DNA from: an uncultured Shinella sp.
Lineage (GTDB): Bacteria; Pseudomonadota; Alphaproteobacteria; Rhizobiales; Rhizobiaceae
DNA length: 16,062 nt
Assembly: GCF_946479415.1 (NCBI RefSeq)
Contig: NZ_CAMLFY010000108.1
Location: 1 to 16,062, forward strand
Direction: 5' to 3'
Shown: positions 1-7,868 of the stretch, one piece after another
Position numbering within the stretch: the first letter of the stretch is position 1
How the letters are laid out: each line of letters opens with the position of its first letter
Notes under the pieces: model-generated
What the model saw: only the letters and a program-made list of their open reading frames with translations
What the model was told of the DNA's origin: nothing
The model's database searches: none
Translations under genes and position numbers: made by a program

Positions 1-1
1 T

Positions 2-1078
2 TTCGAACGCGAGTTCGCGGCCTATGTGGACGCCCCCTTTGCGACCGCGGTTTCCAACTGCACGACCGCGCTCCATCTTGCGCTCAAGGTGGTCGGCGTC
101 GGACGCGGCGACGAAGTGATCACTGTCAGCCATTCCTTCATCGCCACGGCCAACGCCATTCGCTATTGCGATGCGACGCCGGTCTTCGTCGATATCGAGG
201 CTGACGGCTTCAATATCGATCCATCCCGCATCGAAGCGGCGATCACGCCACGCACGAAAGCCGTGCTGGTCGTGCATCAGCTGGGCATGCCGTGCGATCT
301 TGCCGCCGTGATGGCGGTTGCCGGTCCACGGTCGATCCCCATCATCGAGGATGCGGCCTGTGCATCGGGCAGCGAGATCCTGCGGCAGGGGCGCTGGGAA
401 AAGATCGGGCGGCCCTATGGCGATATCGCCTGCTTCTCGTTCCATCCCCGCAAGGTCATCACCACGGGCGATGGCGGCATGCTGACGACGGCAAATGCCG
501 AATACGACCGCAAATTCCGACTCTGGCGCCAGCACAGCATGAGTGTCGCCGATACCGTGCGCCACGGCTCCAAGTCGGTCATCTACGAGACCTATCCCGA
601 GCTCGGGTACAATTACCGGATGACCGATCTGCAAGCGGCACTGGGCCGTGTGCAATTGCGCCGATTGCCCGGCCTCGTCGCGCGCCGGCGGCAACTCGCC
701 GACCTCTATAGCGGATTGATTGCCAGGACCGCGCCCGCATTCACGGCGCCTCGGGAACCCGCATGGGCGCGCACGAACTGGCAGAGCTACTGCGTGCGCA
801 TCCCCGATGGAGGCGATCAGCGCGCGATCATGCAGGCGCTGCTCGACGACGGCATCTCCACACGGCGCGGCGTCATGAACATCACGGCCGAACAAAGCTA
901 TGCCGGAGGGGATACGCACCGCGTTTCCGGCGGTCTGGAGCGTAGCGCGGCCGCGCAGGAGAACTCCATCATCCTGCCACTCTTCGCACAGCTGTCCGAA
1001 GAGGATGTCCATCGCGTCGTCGATGCGCTTGGAAGGGTTACCACGAGCACGCCGCGTGTTCTGGAGCCGGCGCTATAA
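2..1078 (+). CDS. DegT/DnrJ/EryC1/StrS-family PLP aminotransferase, 5' end outside window
   Basis: This is a PLP-dependent aminotransferase of the type that aminates keto-sugars, usually nucleotide-linked, for surface polysaccharides. The reading frame is open to the left edge: the residues before the GTG at 26 (FEREFAAYV) continue the family's usual N-terminal pattern, so that GTG is unlikely to be the start. Family features are the SNCTTALHLAL segment, the GDEVITVSHSFIATANAI segment, and the SFHPRKVITTGDGG motif, whose lysine codon at 452-454 is the expected PLP Schiff-base residue. The IEDAA segment before it holds the aspartate that normally contacts the cofactor. About 358 residues are visible of a usual 370-400, so little is missing. 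It converges on the flippase gene, and the neighbouring export genes support a role in polysaccharide building. The sugar substrate cannot be read from the sequence. Confidence 0.9.
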   Translation, partial: FEREFAAYVDAPFATAVSNCTTALHLALKVVGVGRGDEVITVSHSFIATANAIRYCDATPVFVDIEADGFNIDPSRIEAAITPRTKAVLVVHQLGMPCDLAAVMAVAGPRSIPIIEDAACASGSEILRQGRWEKIGRPYGDIACFSFHPRKVITTGDGGMLTTANAEYDRKFRLWRQHSMSVADTVRHGSKSVIYETYPELGYNYRMTDLQAALGRVQLRRLPGLVARRRQLADLYSGLIARTAPAFTAPREPAWARTNWQSYCVRIPDGGDQRAIMQALLDDGISTRRGVMNITAEQSYAGGDTHRVSGGLERSAAAQENSIILPLFAQLSEEDVHRVVDALGRVTTSTPRVLEPAL

Positions 1079-1099
1079 AAAGCCTCGTCCCTGCAATCC

Positions 1100-1122
1100 C
1101 CGGTCCGCCTCAGGCGAACCGG
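1100..1122. terminator. possible hairpin between convergent genes
   Basis: Two 10-base arms (1100-1109 and 1113-1122) pair with one mismatch around a 3-base loop. The structure overlaps the stop codon of the flippase gene and lies 22 bases past the aminotransferase stop. No T-run follows directly on either strand; a run of five T on the minus strand begins about 16 bases further on. It may serve both convergent genes, but the evidence is weak. Confidence 0.3.
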
Positions 1123-2624
1123 GCGATCAGCATCTTCAACGGTGACGGCAGTGACGCGTGCGGAACGAGCCGCACCAGCTTGCGCATGGAATAGAGGCCG
1201 GTCAGCAGCAGCACCGCCGAACCCGTGAGCGTCGATTGCCAAAGCGGCAGCACCTGCGTCGCCAGAAAGACGAACGCGCAGGCCAGAATGAAAACCGGCG
1301 TTAGCCATGCGTTTTCCCTGGACCAACGAAACCCGCTCATTCGCCTGACGATGCCGTAGATCAGAAGGCCGTGCCAGATATAGAGGCCGAGAAAGGCCAT
1401 CCCCGCGCCGGCGGCGCCGAAATAGGGGACGAGAAGGAAGGCCAGGCCGACATGGACCACCGTCGCGGCGACCTCGGTCCAGAAGAAGATCGCCTCCGCC
1501 CCCTTCGCGATAACGATATAGCCCATCGGCCATGCGACGATGCGCAGCATCATGCCGAGGCATATCCAGCGCAGCAGGTCCGTTGCTCCGTCGAAGGCGT
1601 GTGAATAGAGAATATGCAACACGAAGGGGGCGAAGGTCAGCGTGGCGACGACACCCGGACCCGCCAGAAGCAGGCTCATCTGCACCTGCTCGTTCACCAG
1701 GCGATTGCACTCGGCATTGTTTTCGCTGACGGCCGTCAGCCGTGGATAGAAATCAGTGCCCATCGCCTGCAGCACGATGCCCGCATAGAGCCCGCCGATG
1801 GCCCAGGCCGCCTGGTAGAAGCCGGCCGATGTGATCCCTTCGGCATGCAGGACGATCAGGCGATTTGCATAGGCCGCGCCGAAGGTCAGCAGCCCGCTTG
1901 CCATGAACACCAGGCCGAGCTTGAGCAGACGCCGGCTTTCCCGCCCGAGCAGCGGCGGCGGGGTTGCGATCGGCGGCAATTGGACCTGCCTGCGAAAATA
2001 CCACGACGCGAGGCCGGTCACAGCGGCAACGGCGATCAGAGACGGAACGATGCCATTCAGGCCGAAAAAATAGATCAGCGGAATGGTGATGACCGTGCCC
2101 GCAAAGGCTGCCGCGACATTGACGATCGCAAGATCCGCAATCCGCCGCAGGCCCTGAAGCAGAGCCATTTGCCCTCCGGACACGATGCGCAGCGCAACCG
2201 CAAGCGACAGCAGCGCAATTCCACCCGCCTGCTGATGGTCACCGAAGGTCAGACCGGAGAGGGGAACGGCGAGCAGGACGAGAAGGAGAGCGGCGAGGGC
2301 TGCGAGTACAAATGCCGTTCGCGAGAGAACCCGCGCGGTGCGTGCGATCGTCTCGTCGTCGTTCGTGCCGGCGGTTTCGGCGATCTGGCGCACGCCGCTC
2401 GACTGCACGCCCATGCCGGCGAGGTTCTGGGCCATGTCGGCAAGGGCGCTGTAAAGCCCCATCAGGCCGATGCCCTCCGGTCCGAGCATCAGGGCGACCG
2501 CCTTGTTGCGGATGATCGAAAACACGACGCCGACGACCGACGAGGCGCCGACCAGGAGGGTGGATTTCAGGATTTGCGTATGCGTGCTCTGCTCGCTGGC
2601 TGAGGCGTCGCAGGGATCGCTCAT
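1110..2624 (-). CDS. Wzx-like oligosaccharide flippase (O-antigen translocase type)
   Basis: A 504-residue polytopic inner-membrane protein of the polysaccharide transporter (PST) family. It is expected to flip undecaprenyl-linked oligosaccharide units to the periplasmic face before polymerisation and export. The N-terminus (LLVGASSVVGVVFSIIRNKA, then VALMLGPEGIGLMGLYSALA) is typical of O-antigen translocases, and hydrophobic segments recur along the whole length, consistent with the family's 12 to 14 helices. The start codon at 2624 overlaps the stop of the upstream export gene as ATGA, with GGAAG seven bases before it, which points to translational coupling. A short charged C-terminus follows the last membrane segment. 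The transported oligosaccharide cannot be inferred. A Wzy polymerase would be expected nearby but is not in this window. Confidence 0.9.
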   Translation of the reverse strand: MSDPCDASASEQSTHTQILKSTLLVGASSVVGVVFSIIRNKAVALMLGPEGIGLMGLYSALADMAQNLAGMGVQSSGVRQIAETAGTNDDETIARTARVLSRTAFVLAALAALLLVLLAVPLSGLTFGDHQQAGGIALLSLAVALRIVSGGQMALLQGLRRIADLAIVNVAAAFAGTVITIPLIYFFGLNGIVPSLIAVAAVTGLASWYFRRQVQLPPIATPPPLLGRESRRLLKLGLVFMASGLLTFGAAYANRLIVLHAEGITSAGFYQAAWAIGGLYAGIVLQAMGTDFYPRLTAVSENNAECNRLVNEQVQMSLLLAGPGVVATLTFAPFVLHILYSHAFDGATDLLRWICLGMMLRIVAWPMGYIVIAKGAEAIFFWTEVAATVVHVGLAFLLVPYFGAAGAGMAFLGLYIWHGLLIYGIVRRMSGFRWSRENAWLTPVFILACAFVFLATQVLPLWQSTLTGSAVLLLTGLYSMRKLVRLVPHASLPSPLKMLIARFA

Positions 2625-3928
2625 TGGCTGCTTCCGACGACCGTATCAGCCTGTGAATTCTGCGCGAGCGTTTCCGGCGTCGCGGCCTTCACACGCCGGC
2701 TCACGCGAAGCACGTCGCCGGGCTGCAGGACGGTATCGCTGCTTGCGGCGATTTCCTGTGCCTTGCCATCGACCAGACGATCGATCGAGAAGACCAGTGT
2801 CGTCGGATCGCCGGTATCCGATAGGCTGTCCGGTTTCGAGAGGATCCTCAGCATCTGGTTCTGAGCGACCTCGCGTTTGAGAAGCATCTGGTCCAGGTTC
2901 GCCTGTTCCGTCTGCAATTCGATGTTCACTTCGGTTCGTTGCCGATCATACAGCCCTTCGAGGTTGCGCGACGCTTCGGAGATGTTCTGCTTTGCCCGCA
3001 TCGCATCCGCCGATACGTCGAGGCGTGCGGCCGAGTAGCTTCGAAGCATGCGCTCGAGATCACCCAGCCGGGAAGGAAGAGCGATGCCCTTGTCCACCAT
3101 CGTTTTGATGAGGCCCAACTCCTTCGCGACGGATTTGATGTCGGCATCGGCACTGTCGGCCTTCTTGTCGAGCGTCTCGAGTTCCACGCGAAGCAGGTCG
3201 CGCAGCTCCGTGAAGGAATTCGCCTGCCTCTTCAGGAGGTTGGACCGCGCCGTCATGACGGCCTTTTCCTGCTCATAGATCGCTCGGGCCTCCTGGCTCT
3301 CCATTCCTGCCGGCAGATCGAATTCGGGCGCTTTTCCGTCCGACAGCTCGGCATGGAAGCGGGCAATCCTGATCCGGGTGCGCATAATCGAGTTTTCCAG
3401 TCCGCGCAGGTTCGCGACCAGTTCAGCCCTGTCGGGCAGATCCGCGCCGTCCGTATCAGGACTATGCTCGCCTCCGCTCACGGCCAGGGCCTGCAAAGCC
3501 ATCAATCCCGGCCGGAATTCATAGGTGCCCGGCAGCTTGACGTCTCCGACGACGTAGATCGGCGGATATTTGACGACGGCCACCGTCGCCTCGGGTGCGC
3601 GCACGAGGCCGATCTTGTCCTTGAGCTCCTCGGCAATCCTTGTTGCGAGGGCGGCTTCGTCCAGGCTCCCGACCGGAATACGGCCGATCACCGGCAGCGA
3701 CAATGTCCCATCCTGCGCCACTACGAATTCTCCGCTCAGGGCGTCCCATCTTTCATAGAGCCCCTTGGTCGGCATCCACTGCACGATGTTCACGCGAATG
3801 TTCGTATTCGGCCAGATCCGCGGCGCATCCGCGAAGGCGGGTGACCCGCAGAGGGCAGTCAATATGGCTGTGGTGAAAATGGTCTTCAGTGGTCGCTGCT
3901 GGTCCTGCAAAATCCGAAACGTGACCAT
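2621..3928 (-). CDS. ExoF-like polysaccharide export protein with signal peptide
   Basis: A periplasmic or outer-membrane-associated export protein related to Wza and rhizobial ExoF. I chose the ATG at 3928 (435 residues) over the more upstream ATG at 3988. It has AGGCGAG just upstream, and it places a normal signal peptide first (RPLKTIFTTAILTALCGSPA, cleavage likely after AFA near residue 33). The polysaccharide-export domain covers about residues 45 to 125 (FVVAQDGTLSLPVIGRI). An SLBB-type segment follows (PPIYVVGDVKLPGTYEFRPG), then a long charged helical region with coiled-coil character (about 165 to 360), and a last segment ending LQPGDVLRVSRRV. There is no good lipobox. It forms an operon with the flippase through a 4-base overlap. 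The exact polysaccharide is unknown. Confidence 0.85.
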   Translation of the reverse strand: MVTFRILQDQQRPLKTIFTTAILTALCGSPAFADAPRIWPNTNIRVNIVQWMPTKGLYERWDALSGEFVVAQDGTLSLPVIGRIPVGSLDEAALATRIAEELKDKIGLVRAPEATVAVVKYPPIYVVGDVKLPGTYEFRPGLMALQALAVSGGEHSPDTDGADLPDRAELVANLRGLENSIMRTRIRIARFHAELSDGKAPEFDLPAGMESQEARAIYEQEKAVMTARSNLLKRQANSFTELRDLLRVELETLDKKADSADADIKSVAKELGLIKTMVDKGIALPSRLGDLERMLRSYSAARLDVSADAMRAKQNISEASRNLEGLYDRQRTEVNIELQTEQANLDQMLLKREVAQNQMLRILSKPDSLSDTGDPTTLVFSIDRLVDGKAQEIAASSDTVLQPGDVLRVSRRVKAATPETLAQNSQADTVVGSSQ

Positions 3929-4271
3929 GGAACTCGCCTGTCGAAGATCGATGAGCGCGCGGCCCACCGTGATTGGTCTCGCTTGCATTCTGCTGACGGG
4001 AAATGGTTTTCAGTAGACGATCAGTCGTTGAGCGGCATCATCAATTAGAAGTAAACCGCGCTGTCTACGCCAACCGATTGCGGGGACGGTGTCGCGATCT
4101 TACGCAGGGTAATCCTTTTGGAGCGGGCGCAACACGCTTGGTCGGTCAGGAGGAAGCCGCTGTGGGCGCAGGATAACCCATAGGAAGCTATCGCAGAGAC
4201 AGTGCGCGGGAGATACAGTGCGGACGCCCTCAAGTGGCAGCCGTTTTCGTGTGGGGAGCGAGGAGGTCGGA
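3929..4271. promoter_or_regulatory. divergent intergenic region between export operon and LuxR-type regulator
   Basis: These 343 bases separate two divergently read genes, so they should hold promoters for both. No clear consensus promoter was found. An 8-base direct repeat (ACAGTGCG) occurs at 4199-4206 and 4215-4222, spaced 16 bases start to start, 50 to 70 bases before the regulator's start codon. It could be an operator half-site pair, but nothing confirms this. No convincing small gene was seen. Confidence 0.5.
4261..4266 (+). promoter_or_regulatory. ribosome binding site fixing the regulator start
   Basis: AGGAGG lies five bases before the ATG at 4272. It is a near-perfect Shine-Dalgarno sequence and favours this start over the in-frame GTG at 4218. 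Confidence 0.85.
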
Positions 4272-4997
4272 ATGGCGTCGGAACGACGAAGCAACTGCGA
4301 TGCGTTTTCGGCGACGCCCTTTCGAACGGATGCGGTGCGCACAATTCTCGTCGTGGGACCTTCCGAATGTACCTGCGAGCGGCTGGAGGCCTTTCCGGCA
4401 GAGTTTCCCCAAACCGTCATTCTGCATGTGCCGACCGTCGAGGCCGCGTGCAAGCCTTTCGCCAATCCCGTCGGATTGATCCTCATCGATTCCGCCCTTC
4501 GTGCGGCCACCGAGGCGGCGGCGTTCCTCTTGCGCCGCCTGCATCCCGATGCACAGATCGCGCTCACGCATCCGACGATGTCGGAGACCGGAAAGCTGTC
4601 GAGGGGCGGCAGCGGACAAAGCGTCTATCTCAGCCTGCTGCCGATGGACCTCGCGCTCAATATCTGGCTTGCGGTCGTGCGGCTCCTGCTTTCGGGCGGT
4701 GAGTATTTTCCCGTTTCGCCACCAGGCCTTACGGCTGGGCGTCCTTACGCCGCTGGAGGAGGGCAGGCCTTCTACACGGAAGCCGACACGCCCATCAAGC
4801 TTACGCCGCGTGAGATGGAAATTTTGGAAAAAGCGGCTCAGGGAATGCAGAACAAGCTGATCGCGGCGGAATTCAACCTGTCCGAAAATACCGTGAAGGT
4901 TCACCTGCACAATATCATCAGCAAGCTTGGCGTTCACAATCGCACGGAGGCCGCCGCGAAGTATCATCAGCTGTTGAGCGCGTCTCAGGAGAGATGA
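4272..4997 (+). CDS. LuxR/NarL-type transcriptional regulator with degenerate receiver domain
   Basis: A 241-residue cytoplasmic DNA-binding protein. The C-terminal part (about 173 to 235) is a standard LuxR helix-turn-helix: LTPREMEILEKAAQGMQNKL, then IAAEFNLSENTVKVHLHNII, then SKLGVHNRTEAAAKY. The N-terminal part (about 22 to 145) looks like a receiver fold: TILVVGPS for strand one, LILIDS with an aspartate (D73) at the phosphorylation position, and a final ALNIWLAVVRLLLSGGEYFP helix. The acidic pair that normally binds magnesium is replaced by glycine-proline, and the usual lysine near YLSLLPMD is missing, so ordinary phosphorelay control is doubtful. Atypical receivers of this general kind occur in CsgD and VpsT, which control biofilm matrix. 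Its position beside export genes fits a role in polysaccharide control. No partner kinase is present. Confidence 0.85.
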   Translation: MASERRSNCDAFSATPFRTDAVRTILVVGPSECTCERLEAFPAEFPQTVILHVPTVEAACKPFANPVGLILIDSALRAATEAAAFLLRRLHPDAQIALTHPTMSETGKLSRGGSGQSVYLSLLPMDLALNIWLAVVRLLLSGGEYFPVSPPGLTAGRPYAAGGGQAFYTEADTPIKLTPREMEILEKAAQGMQNKLIAAEFNLSENTVKVHLHNIISKLGVHNRTEAAAKYHQLLSASQER

Positions 4998-5047
4998 GGC
5001 GAAGCCGCCGGCGCCGTTTCGCACGCCGTCGCAATCCGTCCCCGTGA

Positions 5048-5079
5048 TGAAAAAACCATGGGCGGCAGAGGCCGCCCAT
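5048..5079 (-). terminator. strong intrinsic terminator for the RTX gene, probably bidirectional
   Basis: A perfect 9-base stem (5058-5066 with 5071-5079) has a 4-base loop. On the minus strand the stem is followed by GG and a run of six T (complement of 5050-5055), a textbook intrinsic terminator 14 bases past the RTX gene stop. On the plus strand it lies 60 bases past the regulator stop and is followed by only four T within CATTTTGG, so termination there should be weaker. Confidence 0.9.
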
Positions 5080-5092
5080 AGTCATTTTGGTG

Positions 5093-7162
5093 TCAGATGA
5101 GAAGGAAGTCGCTCGCCGACAGATTGTAGCCGTTATCGAAGGTGGCAATCAGGACCTTCGCCGCGGCCCCATTGCCATCGCTGTCATAGTAGAGAGAATG
5201 CGCCTTCGTGTCATAGATGAAGCGGTCGCTGCTATCGAGAGCGGCAGTACCAAGGCGGAAAGCACTGGAGGCGAGGTTCCCCGTCGGTCCGGAATTCACG
5301 TCGAAAACGAGAGCGTCGGAAGACGAGAAGTCGGTGATGTGGTCGGCTCCGGAGGTCTTGATTTCGCTCTGCCGGAAGACGAATCTATCGGCACCAGCTC
5401 CGCCAGTCAGGGTGTCGTTACCCGCTTGGCCTTCCAGTGTATCATTGCCGCCACCACCGATGATGATGTCGTTTCCGCTACCACCCTTTAGACCATTGTT
5501 GGCGGAATTGCCCTTAAGGGTGTTGTCGCCGGAATTGCCCATTGCGTTGATGGCATTCGTCCCGCTCATGGCGAGCTTCTCGACATTGGACGTCAGTATA
5601 TAGGTGACGGATGTCTTGACGGTATCCGTTCCGGCCTTGCTGCCTTCGGTGACGACATCACCGGCATTGTCGACGATATAGGTGTCGTTACCAGCGCCGC
5701 CAGCCATCTTGTCCGCACCGGCGCCGCCATTAAGAATATTGTTGCCGGTATTGCCTGTCAGAGTGTCAGCGTAGCTGGAGCCGATAAGGTTTTCGATGCT
5801 GACGAATTTGTCGCCGGTGGCATGGCCACCCGAGGCGGTTGCGGTTTGGAGGTTGATCTTGACAGCCGTCGACCCGGCATATGTGGCGGTGTCCGAGCCG
5901 GAACCACCATCCAATATGTCGGCGCCGGCGCCGCCCTTCAACAGGTCGTTGCCGCCAAGACCCTTGTAGGTCTCGTTTCCAGCACTCGTCTGGCCGCTGA
6001 CCGGAAGGGCATCATTACCTGCCGTTCCGGTATAGACCGTACCAGCGACAGCCGTGTCGAGATCGGTGTTGCCCGAGACGACCGGCTTGTTGTCGTAGAA
6101 TGCAAAATCGCCCCAATGACCATCGCCGATCTGGTTGTTGGTAATCTTGATCGTGGAATCGTCCACCGTGCCGCCATTGAAGCGATCATCGAGATAGACG
6201 GTGTAGCCGCCGCCGACCAGGCGGTTGCCGTCGATGGTGATGTTGCGCAGACCTCCGAAATCATTGTTGAGCATGACCGCCGAGGTCTGATCGTGGTCAT
6301 TGATGATCGTGTTGTGAATGATATTGATATCGTGACCGCCATTGATCTCGATACCGTCGTAATGGGCATCGGCGTCGCCCCTCAGATCGTGGATATAGTT
6401 GTCCTTGATCGTCGTCGGCGCGATAACATTGATGCCGTTATGCACGTCGTGCAGATTATTGCGCAGGAACGTGCCGAAGCCGTAGATGGCGTTGACTGTT
6501 TTGCCCTGGCCGTCGATTTCGCTGTCCTGCATCGTGAAGCCGGTTGCGTCGTCCATGACGCGCAAGGCATGCCACTCGGTGTTGGAGACGAGCTTGACGT
6601 TCTTCAGGGTAACGTTCTTGGCCTCGATGACGATATCGCCATAGACTTCAAGGTTGCTGATGACGGCATTGTCCTGGGTTACGTGATAGGACCCGGTATA
6701 TTTGGTCATTTTCGTGCCGCTGGGGACACCTGTGTTGCTGGCGTCCGGATAGCCCGAGCTTGCCGCCGCGGCCTCATTGCTGGCCGCCGCTTGGGTCGCC
6801 TTGGTCGCGGTTTTGCTGATGGCGGAAGGAGTGGCTGCCGCCTGTTTCGTCTCGACTTCGATCGCGGAACTTGCCGATGCGACCTTCAGAGAGGCCGCGC
6901 TATCGGACGAGGATACGCTGTCGATATGATGGCCCTGCTTTTCGCCGCGCTCATCCGAGAGATGTGCTTTCAGCTTCTGGCTGAATGTGCCGCTGATCGC
7001 CTCGTCGACGGCATGTCCGCGGTCATGGAATTGGAAGCTGTCCCGTGTGCTGCTGTTCTCAACATGCGCGCTGGCGTCGAGGAAAGAGCCGATTTCGCTA
7101 CGAATGAGCGATGTGTCCTCCAGAAGCTTGGAGACGGATACGTCGCTAAATGTACTTTTCAT
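5093..7162 (-). CDS. secreted right-handed beta-helix protein with RTX calcium-binding repeats
   Basis: A 689-residue protein with no Sec signal and the architecture of a type I secretion substrate. The start at 7162 (MKSTFSD) is preferred over 7198 because AAAGGTG precedes it. Residues 1 to 80 have no recognised domain. Residues 82 to 150 form a Ser/Ala/Thr-rich linker. About 155 to 365 form a right-handed parallel beta-helix of the pectate-lyase-like fold (VTLKNVKLVS, FTMQDSEIDG, TIKDNYIHDL, NIIHNTIIND and similar coils). About 375 to 595 carry GGxGxD nonapeptides (GGAGADILDG, GGSGNDIIIG, GQAGNDTLTG). The C-terminus has the serralysin-like pattern ITDFSSSDALVF and ends in hydrophobic DFLLI, typical of an uncleaved type I export signal. 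It may cleave, epimerise or bind the local polysaccharide. Catalytic residues cannot be assigned with confidence. The PrsD/PrsE-like pair downstream in the window is a plausible exporter. Confidence 0.88.
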   Translation of the reverse strand: MKSTFSDVSVSKLLEDTSLIRSEIGSFLDASAHVENSSTRDSFQFHDRGHAVDEAISGTFSQKLKAHLSDERGEKQGHHIDSVSSSDSAASLKVASASSAIEVETKQAAATPSAISKTATKATQAAASNEAAAASSGYPDASNTGVPSGTKMTKYTGSYHVTQDNAVISNLEVYGDIVIEAKNVTLKNVKLVSNTEWHALRVMDDATGFTMQDSEIDGQGKTVNAIYGFGTFLRNNLHDVHNGINVIAPTTIKDNYIHDLRGDADAHYDGIEINGGHDINIIHNTIINDHDQTSAVMLNNDFGGLRNITIDGNRLVGGGYTVYLDDRFNGGTVDDSTIKITNNQIGDGHWGDFAFYDNKPVVSGNTDLDTAVAGTVYTGTAGNDALPVSGQTSAGNETYKGLGGNDLLKGGAGADILDGGSGSDTATYAGSTAVKINLQTATASGGHATGDKFVSIENLIGSSYADTLTGNTGNNILNGGAGADKMAGGAGNDTYIVDNAGDVVTEGSKAGTDTVKTSVTYILTSNVEKLAMSGTNAINAMGNSGDNTLKGNSANNGLKGGSGNDIIIGGGGNDTLEGQAGNDTLTGGAGADRFVFRQSEIKTSGADHITDFSSSDALVFDVNSGPTGNLASSAFRLGTAALDSSDRFIYDTKAHSLYYDSDGNGAAAKVLIATFDNGYNLSASDFLLI

Positions 7163-7868
7163 GGTCTTGTCACCTTTCTCCCAACGGCCGTCACCCATGC
7201 GAATGGCTAACTGATTTGACGGGTTGGATACTACTTTATAGGTAGGTCAGCGCTGAGGCCGGGAAGGTAGTCCGGCTCGATTTGAAAGGCAATGTAGCGA
7301 AATAGTACTAGATGGCATTATAACAATGCCTTAATGTCGCCCTATTCGGCTCAGGTTTTCGCGAAATTCTACGAATGCCTTCAAATTTTATTTCCGCCTT
7401 ATTTGATAAGGGCTTACCGGGTGAGGGATTGAGCGAAAACTATTCCATCAACTTTGAGTTAAATCCGAGTACTGAATTCTTTTCCGAATCTAAGGCGAAG
7501 CTCATATAGTCAGGAATGAACGGGTGGGCTTGCAGAATTGCCCGGTCGCAACGCGCGCAGTGATTCGGCGGCGATTAAGATAAAATCGGGGCACGCTGCT
7601 CGCATCCGGCGTTTTGCCCCGTATCGCCACGTTCCGCACGACGGTCTGTGACCGATTTTCCTTGGAGGAATGGAGAGAAGCTGTATTGCGGGGGGTAATA
7701 TTGAAGGTTTTGCAGCCTGGAGAGCCATATTGATCGAGCGTGCTGGGTGAAGTCCTCTCCCACTGCGGGAGACCGAGATGGAGCACGGCTATCCTGAACC
7801 CTGGAGCGTGATCGCTGTCGTATAGGCGGTTGCAGAGCGCGGTGTGCTTCACCGAGGCCTTAACTGCG
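7163..7868. other. long intergenic region between RTX gene and lhgO
   Basis: About 700 bases without a supported gene. The half next to the RTX gene (7210-7500) is clearly AT-richer than its surroundings and probably holds that gene's promoter and upstream control sites. The other half has normal GC and contains a small hairpin (6-base arms 7756-7761 and 7767-7772, 5-base loop). No clear lhgO terminator with a T-run was seen. Short open frames here lack family features or good ribosome binding sites. Confidence 0.6.
7314..7330 (-). promoter_or_regulatory. palindrome overlapping a TATAAT-like box upstream of the RTX gene
   Basis: GGCATT and AATGCC form perfect 6-base arms around a 5-base spacer. 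Read on the minus strand, the centre contains TATAAT (complement of 7317-7322), an ideal -10 hexamer, 155 bases before the RTX start codon. No good -35 hexamer sits 16 to 18 bases upstream, which would suit an activator-dependent or repressor-controlled promoter. This is a prediction only. Confidence 0.4.

Noticed and set aside
1614..2603. Plus-strand 329-codon open frame opposite the flippase
   Set aside because: It is an Arg/Gln/Asp-rich shadow of hydrophobic codons; the minus strand is a clear membrane transporter.
5700..6000. Repeated short DNA motifs that could suggest a repeat array
   Set aside because: They are the coding repeats for GGxGxD nonapeptides of the RTX protein, not a CRISPR or other DNA-level array.
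5822..7210. Plus-strand 462-codon open frame opposite the RTX gene
   Set aside because: It mirrors the beta-helix and RTX repeats in antisense and has no domain of its own.
7670..7750. Short plus-strand frame starting ATG at 7670 with GGAGGA just before it
   Set aside because: The purine-rich stretch touches the ATG with no proper spacing, and the 26-residue product resembles nothing known to me.
7502..7852. Minus-strand 116-codon frame in the RTX-lhgO intergenic region
   Set aside because: No ribosome binding site or family resemblance. The composition does not look coding, and other frames of similar length overlap it.
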